Part shown: one piece after another, positions 37,138-47,087 of the stretch
Layout: every line of letters starts with the position of its first letter
Position numbering within the stretch: the first letter of the stretch is position 1
Origin: Pseudotabrizicola sp.
GTDB lineage: Bacteria > Pseudomonadota > Alphaproteobacteria > Rhodobacterales > Rhodobacteraceae
Reading direction: 5' to 3'
Length of the DNA: 64,000 nucleotides
NCBI RefSeq assembly: GCF_030684215.1
Contig: NZ_JAUXOV010000052.1
Coordinates: 1 to 64,000 of the forward strand
The notes under the pieces: model-generated
The model's input: only the letters and a program-made list of their open reading frames with translations
Databases searched by the model: none
Told to the model about the DNA's origin: nothing
Made by a program: the position numbers and the translations under genes

Positions 37138-37178
37138 CGTCGTCTCCCGGTTGGTGGGCTTTTTGCCCGGTTGATTAT

Positions 37179-38060
37179 TTAGGTCAGCAAAGGTGCCAAG
37201 TGGCCGCCGCTTTCGGCCAATGCGTCCTGTGCCTGTTGGGGTGTCAGGCCGCGGGCGACCAGAATGGCGGACTTCACGGCACCATCGGTCAGGATCAGGG
37301 CCGCGCGCGCGCCGTCAATCCCGGTGCCTGATACGTCAGCCACGATCCGTGAAGCGCGATCAACCAGCTTTGCGTTATCTGCCGTCACGTTGACCATATA
37401 GCCATCATGCACATGACCCAGATCAATCGCGACCAGAACCGACAGCATGTTCAGCGCAACTTTCTGCACCGTTCCCGCTCCCATGCGGGTAGACCCAGAG
37501 ACAATCTCGGGCCCGGTATCCAGAAGCACAGGCATATCAGCCAGTTGCAAAAGCGGAGAGGATGCCACGTTGGAAAAGCCAACAACCGTTACCCCGCGCG
37601 CCTGCGCCAGTTTGGCGACTGTCAGTGTGTAGGGCGTCGCGCCAGAAGCGGCCAGACACAGCACCACATCCCCCTTGGACAACTGCGCGCGGTCCAGATC
37701 GGCCTGCGCAAGGTTCGGGTCATCTTCGGGCGCACCCTGCATATGCAGCAGCGCCTCGACACCCCCGGCAAACAGCATCGGCACGCGATCCGGCGCAATG
37801 CCAAAAGTGCCCGGCAATTCAAGACAATCGGCAAGCGCCATCAACCCCGAAGACCCGGCCCCCGCATAGGCCATTTTTCCACCATGCCGCAAAGCCTGCG
37901 CACCAGCGCTGGCGGCCAGGGTAATAGCATCGAAAGCGGCGGGAAGCGCGGCAAGCGCATGGGTCTGTCCCACCAGAATGCGCGAAAGAACCTCTTCGGC
38001 GGCAACGGCATGAAGACCATTGGACAACGTGTGTCTGCGTTCTGTGCTGCGCTCTGCCAT
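37179..38060 (-). CDS. murQ: N-acetylmuramic acid 6-phosphate etherase
   Basis: The 293-residue SIS-domain enzyme removes the lactyl ether from MurNAc-6-phosphate, giving GlcNAc-6-phosphate and lactate. Visible features are RRHTLSNGLHAVAAEEVL at the start, YAGAGSSGLMALADCLELP near 65-83 (the catalytic region), the ASGATPYTL loop, and GSTRMGAGTVQKVALNMLS near 190. The ATG at 38060 follows GGGGGAA; the long upstream frame is promoter DNA. The N-terminal TE motif of MurQ is slightly changed (STERRH instead of TE-RN). It is divergent from the kinase and nag genes and heads the ABC operon. Confidence 0.87.
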   Translation of the reverse strand: MAERSTERRHTLSNGLHAVAAEEVLSRILVGQTHALAALPAAFDAITLAASAGAQALRHGGKMAYAGAGSSGLMALADCLELPGTFGIAPDRVPMLFAGGVEALLHMQGAPEDDPNLAQADLDRAQLSKGDVVLCLAASGATPYTLTVAKLAQARGVTVVGFSNVASSPLLQLADMPVLLDTGPEIVSGSTRMGAGTVQKVALNMLSVLVAIDLGHVHDGYMVNVTADNAKLVDRASRIVADVSGTGIDGARAALILTDGAVKSAILVARGLTPQQAQDALAESGGHLAPLLT

Positions 38061-38095
38061 GTGATTCCCCCTGTCTTGATGACAATGCCAAAATA

Positions 38096-38202
38096 ATACC
38101 AATTGTAAAGAATTAAGTTTCACATTCGCATTTTTCCTTGTATTTTGGCTGTATCTTGCTAGTAAAAAGATACCACTTTCTAAATGGTATTGTTTTGGTA
38201 TC
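38096..38202. promoter_or_regulatory. Cluster of GntR-type operator half-sites between murQ and the kinase gene
   Basis: The AT-rich divergent promoter contains ATACCA at 38096-38101 and 38170-38175, and TGGTAT at 38185-38190 and 38196-38201. The second and third form ATACCA-N9-TGGTAT. Overlapping them is GTATCTT (38151-38157) with AAGATAC (38167-38173), also nine bases apart. They are likely sites for the NagR-like regulator encoded at 39065. Confidence 0.5.
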
Positions 38203-38222
38203 TTGGTGCTTGGGGGAATCGA

Positions 38223-39068
38223 ATGACGTTTTTTCTGGCAATTGATGGCGGTGGCACCGGATGCCGGGCAGCGGTAGCGGACGATTCTGGCTGTGTGCTT
38301 GGCCATGGCCATGGGGGGCCTGCCAACATCGCATCTGACCATGAGGCAGCCCGCAGTAATATTCTTGCGGCTACTGAAATGGCGCTCGCAGCCGCCTTGG
38401 GTCCGACCGAGGTACGCCAGGCGCTGCCGCAGCTTGTCGCTGGTCTTGGCCTGGCGGGGGCCAACGCGGCGGGTGTTGCGGGCCGCTTGCGCCTTGCCTT
38501 GCCATTTGCGCGCACCCGGATTGAAACCGATGCGATCGCAGCGGCAAAGGGTGCCTTGGCCGACGCCGATGGCATTGTCGCTGCATTGGGCACCGGGTCT
38601 GTCTTTGCCGTTCAGTATCAGGGCTCAATCCGGACTTTTGGCGGATGGGGGCTGGTGCTGGGGGATGAAGGCGGCGGTGCTTACCTTGGCCGCGCCGCTC
38701 TATCGCTTGCCCTGCGCGCAGTGGATGGATTCGCGACGATGACACCCTTTCTTCAAGGCCTGCTCGATGAACACGGCGGTGCCGCTTCGGTGGTAAGCTT
38801 TGCTCAATCCGCGCGTGCTGCTGATTTTGCACAACTGGCCCCGCGCGTTGTTCAAAGCGCCGATCCGGCGGCACAATCCCTTTGGTCTGCTTGCACCGAC
38901 GGTGTCTCAGCCGTCATTGCCGACCTGCGCAAAGGCACTGATTTGCCCGTGACGTTTATTGGCGGTCTGGGGCCGTTCTATGCCGAAGCACTGCGCCAGA
39001 TTCCGCAGGTTAAGGCAAAGGGCACCACCTTGGATGGAGCCATGCTTCTTGCGCGTGAGGTGGGATGA
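38223..39068 (+). CDS. BadF/BadG-family amino-sugar kinase (NagK/MurK-like)
   Basis: The 281-residue actin-fold kinase starts with the phosphate-binding motif AIDGGGTGCRAAVAD and has AALGTGSVFAVQ near 120 and GGWGLVLGDEGGGAYLG near 143. BadF-type kinases phosphorylate N-acetylglucosamine, and some (MurK) also MurNAc. The ATG at 38223 has GGGGGAATC upstream. It is divergent from murQ and begins the kinase-nagR-deaminase-nagA operon. Because MurQ needs MurNAc-6-phosphate and the sugar comes in through an ABC transporter without phosphorylation, this kinase probably supplies both MurNAc-6-P and GlcNAc-6-P. Confidence 0.82.
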   Translation: MTFFLAIDGGGTGCRAAVADDSGCVLGHGHGGPANIASDHEAARSNILAATEMALAAALGPTEVRQALPQLVAGLGLAGANAAGVAGRLRLALPFARTRIETDAIAAAKGALADADGIVAALGTGSVFAVQYQGSIRTFGGWGLVLGDEGGGAYLGRAALSLALRAVDGFATMTPFLQGLLDEHGGAASVVSFAQSARAADFAQLAPRVVQSADPAAQSLWSACTDGVSAVIADLRKGTDLPVTFIGGLGPFYAEALRQIPQVKAKGTTLDGAMLLAREVG

Positions 39069-39847
39069 TGGACATGATTTTCTCTCCCATTGGTTTTGAC
39101 GACGCGGGGTCTGGCCCGTTGTATCTTCAGCTGCAAAAGCGTCTGGTCGAAGCGATCAGCGCTGGCCGACTTGCCGCTGGCGACAGCCTGCCTGCAGAGC
39201 GCGACATGGCCACCATGACCGGGCTTTCGCGTGTTACCGTGCGCAAGGCAGTGCAGGCGCTGGTTGCCAACGGTCAGTTGGTTCAGCGCCGGGGCTCAGG
39301 CACTTTTGTCGCACCAAAGGTCGAACGGCTGGAGCAGGCACTGTCGCTGCTGACATCGTTTACCGAAGATATGGCGCGGCGCGGCAAATCGGTGGAATCG
39401 GTCTGGATATCGCGTCAGATCACGTCCCCCTCACCTGAGGAGGTGATGGCTTTGGGACTTGGCATCGGGGATCGCGTGGCCCGGCTGGAACGCGTGCGCA
39501 GGTCCGATGATGTGCCCTTGGCGATTGAGCGCGCCTCGCTTTCCACCGCAACGCTGCCAGACCCGGGACTTGTGCAAACCAGCCTGTATGCAGTGCTTGA
39601 ATCCCGCGGATTGCGACCCGTGCGGGCAGTGCAACGGATTTCGGCCGCAAATCTTGGTGCGCGGGATGCCGAACTGCTGGGCGTGCCCATCGGTGCCGCT
39701 GGCCTTCGGATCGAGCGGATCGGCTATTTGCCATCTGGCCGGGTCGTGGAATTTACCCGCTCTCTCTATCGCGGCGATGCGTATGATTTCGCTGTGGAAT
39801 TGACGTTGCCGCCTCAGACTGGCGCTTTGGAAAGGACACCGACATGA
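39065..39847 (+). CDS. nagR: GntR/HutC-family regulator (NagR-like)
   Basis: The 260-residue protein has an N-terminal winged helix-turn-helix (about residues 18-85, with LPAERDMATMTGLSRVTVRKA) and a C-terminal UTRA ligand domain (about 100-250). It overlaps the upstream kinase by four bases and the downstream deaminase by four bases. Such regulators sense GlcNAc-6-phosphate or GlcN-6-phosphate and repress nag genes. Operator-like ATACCA/TGGTAT repeats in the divergent promoter at 38.1 kb are its likely targets. Confidence 0.85.
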   Translation: MMDMIFSPIGFDDAGSGPLYLQLQKRLVEAISAGRLAAGDSLPAERDMATMTGLSRVTVRKAVQALVANGQLVQRRGSGTFVAPKVERLEQALSLLTSFTEDMARRGKSVESVWISRQITSPSPEEVMALGLGIGDRVARLERVRRSDDVPLAIERASLSTATLPDPGLVQTSLYAVLESRGLRPVRAVQRISAANLGARDAELLGVPIGAAGLRIERIGYLPSGRVVEFTRSLYRGDAYDFAVELTLPPQTGALERTPT

Positions 39848-40869
39848 CCCAAACGCATATGGCGCGCGAAGTGGCAGAGATCCCCGCCGCAGCTGAACGG
39901 TTCTTGGCGCAAACCCGTCCTGAGGTGACAGAGGCCGCCGCGGTAATGCGCAAACTGGACCCAAGCCTGATCGTGACGGTTGCACGCGGATCGTCCGATC
40001 ATGCGGCAACCTATCTGAAGTATGCGGTCGAGTTGCTGGCAGGCGTGCCCGTGGCCTCGGTCGGGCCATCGGTGGCGTCGATATATGGCCGCCCCCTTCG
40101 TCTGGCGGGCGCGGTATGTATTGGCATCTCGCAATCTGGTCAAAGCCCGGACATCGTAGAGATGATGCGCGCTGGCCGGAGTGGCGGCGCGCTTTCGGTA
40201 GCGATCACCAACTTTGCCGACAGCCCGATGGGGGCTGCTTCCAACCATTGCCTTGCCTTGCAGGCCGGGGTGGAACACAGCGTTGCGGCCACTAAAACCT
40301 TTGTTGTGTCGGTACTGGCGGGTCTTTCGCTTTTGGCGGAATGGCAACAGGATGATGACTTGCGCCGAGCGATAGCAGACCTGCCCGACGCGCTTGGAAA
40401 GGCCCTGCATCTGGACTGGTCACCGCTGGCGGCGCGCCTTTCTCGGGCAAATTCGGCCTATGTTCTGGGGCGCGGCCCTGCCTTTGCCATTGCAAATGAA
40501 TCGGCGCTGAAGCTTAAGGAAACCTGCGGTCTGCATGCGGAAGCCTATTCCGCCGCAGAGGTGCTTCACGGCCCTGCGGCCATAGTGCAGGCGCAGTTTC
40601 CGGTGTTTGCGCTGGGCGTCGAAGACGCCGCCCTGTCGCATGTTGTTTCGACGGCAGAGCGTCTGGCTGCCCAAGGTGCCGATGTGTTCCTGACAGGGGC
40701 CCCGGCAAAGGGTGCTACTTTACTGCCATCGGTTCCGAATCTGCACCCGCTTGTCGCACCCTTGGTTTTGGGAACCGCGTTTTACAGCTTTGTCGAAGAA
40801 CTTGCCCGCCGCCGTGGGTTTGACCCCGATACACCGCCCCATCTGCGCAAGGTCACGGAGACCGTCTGA
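39844..40869 (+). CDS. SIS-domain glucosamine-6-phosphate deaminase (NagB-II type)
   Basis: The 341-residue protein has two SIS domains (about residues 35-165 and 200-335). Motifs include ARGSSDHAATYLKY, ISQSGQSPDIVEMMR, AGVEHSVAATKTFV and GPAFAIANESALKLKETC. This is the isomerase half of GlmS without the glutaminase domain, as in NagB-II, which converts glucosamine-6-phosphate to fructose-6-phosphate and ammonia. The gene lies between nagR and nagA with overlaps at both ends, which supports a catabolic role. An AgaS-like deaminase role is the main alternative. Confidence 0.85.
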   Translation: MTQTHMAREVAEIPAAAERFLAQTRPEVTEAAAVMRKLDPSLIVTVARGSSDHAATYLKYAVELLAGVPVASVGPSVASIYGRPLRLAGAVCIGISQSGQSPDIVEMMRAGRSGGALSVAITNFADSPMGAASNHCLALQAGVEHSVAATKTFVVSVLAGLSLLAEWQQDDDLRRAIADLPDALGKALHLDWSPLAARLSRANSAYVLGRGPAFAIANESALKLKETCGLHAEAYSAAEVLHGPAAIVQAQFPVFALGVEDAALSHVVSTAERLAAQGADVFLTGAPAKGATLLPSVPNLHPLVAPLVLGTAFYSFVEELARRRGFDPDTPPHLRKVTETV

Positions 40870-41993
40870 TGACAACCGCATTCACTGGTGCACGGGTCTT
40901 TGATGGTCTGACGCTGCACGACGATGCTGTTCTGCTTGCCGATGGCGCGCGGGTTATCGGCCTTGCGTCATCAGTGCCGGCGGATGCCGATGTGATCGCA
41001 CTGGGGGGCGGTATTCTGTCGCCCGGTCTGATCGACCTTCAGGTGAATGGCGGTGGCGGGCTGATGGTCGATGGCCAGTGCAGCGCCGAGACCCTTCGCG
41101 CGATCTGTGCAACGCATGCGCAAATGGGAACAACGGGGATTTTGCCGACCCTGATCACCGATACCGCCGCCGCCACGGCGCATCTGATCGAGACGGCGAT
41201 CGACTGCATCGGCGCGCCGGGCTTTCTTGGCCTGCATCTGGAAGGGCCGCATCTGGACCCGCGTCGCAAGGGTGCGCATGATCCGCGCCTGATCCGGCCG
41301 ATGGGAGACCAGGATCTTGACGTGCTGATCAGTGCCGCGCGTCGCCTCCCTGCCGTGATGATTACGGTCGCGCCCTCTGCTGTACGTCTTGATCAGATCA
41401 TGGCCCTTACGCAGGCTGGTGCGATCGTCAGCCTTGGCCACACCGAATGCACATTTGCCGAGGCCGAAGCCGCCTTTGCAGCTGGTGCGCGCTGTGCGAC
41501 CCATCTGTTCAACGCGATGAGCCAGCTTGGCAATCGCGAACCCGGCCTTGTAGGGGCCGTGCTGGCCCATGACATTGCCGCCGGGATCATTGCAGACACA
41601 ATTCATGTGGCACCCGCAACTTTGCGTATTGCGTTGGCCGCCCGGCCTGAGGGGCTGTTTCTTGTATCAGATTGCATGGCCGCTGCTGGCACCGATCAAA
41701 CCGAATTCAACCTTGGCGGCCGCAAGATCTTGCGTCGCAACGGGCGTCTAACACTGGAAGATGGCACGCTTGCGGGTGCTGATCTGACTTTGCCACAGGC
41801 CATTGCGATCATGGTACATACCATCGGCCTGCCGCCTGAACGCGCACTTGCCATGGCAACCCGCGCACCTGCGCAAGTGATTGGGCGCGACGATCTGGGC
41901 CATCTGAACGCAGGCTCATGCGCCGATCTGGTGCATCTGAGCGATGAGTTTCAGGTGCAATCCGTCTGGCAGAGTGGTCAAAAACGGCTCTAA
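40869..41993 (+). CDS. nagA: N-acetylglucosamine-6-phosphate deacetylase
   Basis: The 374-residue metal-dependent amidohydrolase removes acetate from GlcNAc-6-phosphate. It shows DLQVNGGGG near 57, the HLEGPHLDPRRKGAH motif (metal Glu) near 120, LGHTECT near 190, ATHLFNAMSQ near 212, and the catalytic Asp in VSDCMAAAGT near 270. Its ATG overlaps the deaminase stop by one base. It converges with hyuB, and the two stop codons overlap (41990-41993). Together with the kinase, MurQ and deaminase it completes breakdown of MurNAc/GlcNAc to fructose-6-phosphate. Confidence 0.9.
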   Translation: MTTAFTGARVFDGLTLHDDAVLLADGARVIGLASSVPADADVIALGGGILSPGLIDLQVNGGGGLMVDGQCSAETLRAICATHAQMGTTGILPTLITDTAAATAHLIETAIDCIGAPGFLGLHLEGPHLDPRRKGAHDPRLIRPMGDQDLDVLISAARRLPAVMITVAPSAVRLDQIMALTQAGAIVSLGHTECTFAEAEAAFAAGARCATHLFNAMSQLGNREPGLVGAVLAHDIAAGIIADTIHVAPATLRIALAARPEGLFLVSDCMAAAGTDQTEFNLGGRKILRRNGRLTLEDGTLAGADLTLPQAIAIMVHTIGLPPERALAMATRAPAQVIGRDDLGHLNAGSCADLVHLSDEFQVQSVWQSGQKRL

Positions 41994-43672
41994 CCTTGCC
42001 AGTTCCACAAAGCGCGCGCTTGGTTGGCGGTATAGCGGCCCAACCGTACATCTTCAGCGACCAAGGCCGGATCGCGCTGTGACGGGTCGCCAAACCCACC
42101 CCCACCAGGCGTGCGCACGCGTACACTGTCGCCGGGCGACAAAACGATATCCTGTGCCTTTGATAAGTGGGGCGGGACAAAAACCGCCCCGTCCCGGATT
42201 ACCTCGACCCGGTTCACCTCTCCGTCTTGTCCTCCTTGTGCCCCCAATGGCCCGGTCAGGCCGTGGTCCATTACGAAACTGGCCCGCGCCTCGCCGCGCA
42301 ACAACTCTATCTCGTAATCAAGGCCAAACCCGCCCCGATGCATGCCCGCCCCGCCGCTGCCTTCGTGCAAAGCATAGCGCCGATACAGCACCGGGAACTT
42401 TTGCTCCATGATTTCAACCGGCGGCGCCTTTGAGATTCCAATCGTGGAACATCCGTTCGACAGACCGTCATGATCGGCGTTTCCACCATAGCCACCACCG
42501 GAAATCTGATACATGACAAAGCTTTGCCCGGTATTTGGGTCGAAACCACCCAAGCCGAAATTGCCACTGGTGCCTGCCGGAGCCGCCGTCACCCGATCAG
42601 GAATGGCCTGCACCAAGGCCGCAAATACCGCCTCGGCAATGCGCTGGCTGACCTCTGCCGCACAGCCTGACACTGGACGCGGATAGTGGGCATCCAGAAA
42701 GGTGCCCTCAATCCCGGTGACGTGCAGCGGTTCAAACGCCCCGGCGCTGATCGGCACATCGGGGAAAATATGGCGCATCGCCAGATAAACCGAAGACAGC
42801 GTTGTGGCCCGAACCGAGTTCATCGGCCCCGTGCAGGGTGGCGAGCTTTGTGCGAAATCAAAGGTCAACTCACCCGCGGCTTTCGACACTGTAACAGCGA
42901 TTTTCAGCGGTTCATTGACCACGCCATCAGAATCGACAACCGCAGTAGCTTGATAGTTGCCGTCTGCGATCAGTCCAATCATCGCGCGCATTTGTTGCGC
43001 TGCGCGGGTTCGCATTTCCGCAATTGCCTGACTTACGGTCGCATCGCCATAGCGGTCAAGCAGGCGCACCAACCGTTCCGCCCCGATCAACAGCGCACTG
43101 GCTTGTGCCTGTACATCCCCGATCCGCTGCTCTGACACGCGAATGTTCGAACAGATAATTTGCCAGATTTCAGGGTCTAACATGCCTTTTTTGAACAGTT
43201 TTACCGGGGGAATCCGCAACCCCTCCTGCTCGGCGCTGATGGCGCTGGCACTGAATCCACCCGGAACTGCACCCCCGGTATCAGGCCAATGCCCTGTGTT
43301 AGACAGCCAGCAGTAAATCACGCCCTCACGCCAGACGGGCATGGCAAAACGCACATCCATAAGGTGTGTGCCGCCCAGATAGGGGTCGTTCACCATATAG
43401 ATGTCACCCGGTTCCGGCGCTGCGGTCAGGCCGTCGCGGATCCGTTCTATGATTGTACGGGTCGAAAACTGCATCACGCCAACAAACACTGGCAGGCCCT
43501 TTGACCCTTGGGCGATAAGGCTGCCGTCTTCGGCGCTGTAAATCCCGTCTGACCTGTCATCCGCCTCGGCGATCACGGGCGAGAAAGCGGCGCGGCTGAA
43601 GGTCAAGTCCATCTCGTCGCAGACCTGCTGCAAGTTGGCCTGAATGACGGCAAGCGTGACAGGATCAAGCAT
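41990..43672 (-). CDS. hyuB: Hydantoinase B/oxoprolinase-type subunit (HyuB)
   Basis: The 560-residue protein is the catalytic B subunit of ATP-dependent hydantoinase/oxoprolinase-type enzymes. Family features include the start DPVTLAVIQANLQQVCDEM, DPYLGGTHLMDV near 105, and GSGGAGMHRGGFGLDYEIELL near 430. With HyuA it uses ATP to open lactam-type rings such as 5-oxoproline or N-methylhydantoin, or in other members to carboxylate ketones. It overlaps hyuA by eight bases and ends the long operon. A lactam product of the upstream ring-reducing enzymes would be a logical substrate; this is inferred. Confidence 0.85.
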   Translation of the reverse strand: MLDPVTLAVIQANLQQVCDEMDLTFSRAAFSPVIAEADDRSDGIYSAEDGSLIAQGSKGLPVFVGVMQFSTRTIIERIRDGLTAAPEPGDIYMVNDPYLGGTHLMDVRFAMPVWREGVIYCWLSNTGHWPDTGGAVPGGFSASAISAEQEGLRIPPVKLFKKGMLDPEIWQIICSNIRVSEQRIGDVQAQASALLIGAERLVRLLDRYGDATVSQAIAEMRTRAAQQMRAMIGLIADGNYQATAVVDSDGVVNEPLKIAVTVSKAAGELTFDFAQSSPPCTGPMNSVRATTLSSVYLAMRHIFPDVPISAGAFEPLHVTGIEGTFLDAHYPRPVSGCAAEVSQRIAEAVFAALVQAIPDRVTAAPAGTSGNFGLGGFDPNTGQSFVMYQISGGGYGGNADHDGLSNGCSTIGISKAPPVEIMEQKFPVLYRRYALHEGSGGAGMHRGGFGLDYEIELLRGEARASFVMDHGLTGPLGAQGGQDGEVNRVEVIRDGAVFVPPHLSKAQDIVLSPGDSVRVRTPGGGGFGDPSQRDPALVAEDVRLGRYTANQARALWNWQG

Positions 43673-45685
43673 GGCTCACCTGCACAATCAGGTTTCCATC
43701 ACTGTCCGAAGTTACCAGACACCCCGGTTCAATCACGATCGTTGTATCCATTTGCTCTATAATTGCAGGGCCTTGAAGTGACAGTTGCAACGGCAGATGG
43801 TCGCGCCAATACACCGGCGCCTCAACCCAGCCGTTGAACCAGACAGCACGAACAGATGCCGGCACTGCCTCGTTTCGCCGCCCAGCCCGGTCAATCAAAG
43901 CCGACAGGTCCATTTCCGGGCGCTCGCCAATGACCGAGACGTTCAGGTTGACCAGATTGGCCTTGATCGTCGGCAGTTCCACCCTGAACCGCAGGTGATA
44001 AGCGGCTTCAAACAAGCGCTGCAATTCAGCGCGAGAAGGCGAGCCGTTTGGCAAGGCCACGCGCAGCAGGTGGGTTTGGCCGACAAACTGCATATCGGCA
44101 GAATACTCGGCGCGCACGTTGGTCAATCGAATGTTTTCAGCCCCGATCAAACGCCGGCCTTCGGCCTCCTGATCAGCCAATACGCCATGCACAGTGTCGA
44201 TTTCAATGTGATCAAGTGGCTGGTTTAAAGTGCGCACAAAATCTTGCCGCAGATCGGCGACCACACAACCCAACGCATTGGTGATACCTGGCCGCGCCGG
44301 GATCAGCACTTTTGGCACTGCCAGTTCGCGCGCCAAAGCGACGGCGTGCAGCGGTCCGGCGCCACCAAAAGCAAACAGCGCGAAATCGCGGGGATCGGCC
44401 CCCATGCTGATGGACACCATGCGGATTGCCCCGGCCATGTGAACATTGGCGATCTGCACAACGGCTTCGGCTGCTTGCTCCACCGAAAGACCCAGCGGCG
44501 CCGCAATCTGGTCTGCCATCGCCTGCCGTGCCGCATCGGCCGCCTGCCCGAACCGACTGGCAGGCAAACGCCCGAGCAGCAGATTGGCGTCAGAGATCGT
44601 CACCTTTGTCCCGCCGCGCCCGTAGCAGACCGGGCCGGGGGTCGATCCCGCACTGTCCGGTCCCACCCGCAGCATTCCGCCCGCATCAATACGTGCGATG
44701 GACCCGCCCCCTGCGCCCACGGTTCGCACATCAACCATCGGCACATGGATCGGCATGGCATATTCCACCTCGATCTCGTTTGACACCGGCGCCCGCCCGT
44801 CGCGGATCATCGCCACATCGGTCGAGGTGCCACCCATGTCATAGGTCAACAGGTTGTTTATCCCCGCCCGCCGCCCCGTCGCCACGGCTGCCATCACGCC
44901 AGAGGCAGGGCCGGACATTACGGTCTTTACAGCCTCTTTCGACACTAATTTTGCCGAAACCATCCCGCCATTGCCATTCATCACCAGTAAATCGTGCCGG
45001 TAACCTTTGGCTGTCAATTGATCCGCAAGGCGCGAGACATAGCGCTCCAGCAAAGGTTGCACGCTGGCATTCACCGCCGCAGTGACTCCACGTTCGTATT
45101 CACGGCTTTCTGACAGCAGGGAATGGCCCATGGTGATATAGCTGTTGGGCCAGACTTCGGCGGCAATCTCTGCTGCACGCCGCTCATGAGCCGGGTTCGC
45201 ATAGGCGTGCAAAAAGTGGATCACAAGACTTTCGCACCCCATTTCCCGCAGTGTCAGAGCCGCTTTGCGCATGGCATCCGCATCAAGCGGAACCAGAACG
45301 GACCCGCGCGCATCCATCCGTTCCGGCACTTCAAGGCGCAGATCGCGCGGGATGATCGGCGTGAAGCGTCCGTGCATGCCATAGGCATTTGGCCGGGTAC
45401 GCCGCCCCAGTTCCAGAATGTCACGAAAGCCCATGGTTGTTATCAGCCCGGTCTTCGCAAGCGTCCGTTCCAGCACTGCATTGGTGGTCGTGGTCGTTCC
45501 GTGAACGATCAGGTCAATCTGCGACAAGTCCGCACCGGCCTCTGCCAGAGCATTCAGCACGCCGGGTGCCTGATTGGGCAGGGTGGTTGATACCTTTGCC
45601 AGCTTTACCGCCCCGGTCGCAGGATCGACGATCACCAGATCGGTGAACGTTCCACCGACATCAACTCCGGCCACAAGTCCCGCCA

Positions 45686-45686
<1 letters not shown>
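43665..45686 (-). CDS. hyuA: Hydantoinase A/oxoprolinase-type ATP-binding subunit (HyuA)
   Basis: The 673-residue subunit has the actin-fold ATP motif GVDVGGTFTDLVI at the start, HGTTTTTNAVLER near 65, LTYDMGGTSTDVAMI near 290 and FGGAGPLHAVALARELAVPKVLIP near 450. It activates the substrate with ATP for HyuB. The ATG at 45686 overlaps the livF stop by one base; a TTG one codon upstream is less likely. Being in the same operon as a branched-chain-type ABC transporter and a molybdenum hydroxylase points to a ring-opening role in catabolism of an imported heterocycle. Confidence 0.87.
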
Positions 45687-46367
<681 letters not shown>

Positions 46368-46381
<14 letters not shown>

Positions 46382-47087
46382 GATCAACCCCCAGGTAGGC
46401 GTCCTGAACGACCCTGTTCATACGGATTTCTTCAGGTGTGCCCACCGCCAGAACCTGCCCGAAGTTCAAAACGGTGATCCGGTCGGCAAGGTCCATCACC
46501 ACATCCATATTGTGCTCGATCAGCAGTATTGTGGTCTGCGGCACAAGGGACCGGATCAACGCCTTGAAGCCCGCGATTTCGCCCGAAGCAAGACCCTGCG
46601 TCGGCTCATCCAGGATCAGAACCGAAGGTTGCAGGGCAAGGCCCATCGCCACCTCAAGCAAGCGCTGATGGCCATAAGACAGCGTGCCTGCCAAGGCCTG
46701 TTCCAGACCAGCCATGCCGACACGGTTCAACGCGTCCGCCACCTCGGCCACAACATCGCCAGCGCCCCGGCTTTGTGCGGCCAGCGCAACATTGTCGAAG
46801 ACGCTTAGCCGTGGATAAACCGAGGTGATCTGGAACGTATAGGCCACGCCCGCCCGCACACGAAGATGGGCAGGCATGTGGGTGATGTCGGTCCCGTTCA
46901 GCATGATGGAGCCCGATTGCACCGGCACCCGGCCAGACAACAGGCTGACAAAAGTAGTTTTGCCCGCGCCATTCGGCCCGATTAAACCATGAATCTCGCC
47001 TTGTTGGAGCCTAAAATCCACACCGTCCACGGCCCGCAACCCACCGAAATACCGGGTCAGCCCGCGCGCTTCGATCACGGCAGCCAT
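46368..47087 (-). CDS. livG: Branched-chain-type ABC transporter ATPase (LivG)
   Basis: The 239-residue ATPase shows GPNGAGKTT (Walker A), AYTFQITSVYPRLSVFDNV (LivG-type Q-loop region), LSYGHQRLLEVAMGLALQPSVLILDEP (signature and Walker B) and LLIEHNMDVV (H-loop). It overlaps livM by 13 bases. It is the second ATPase of the HAAT importer. Confidence 0.87.
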
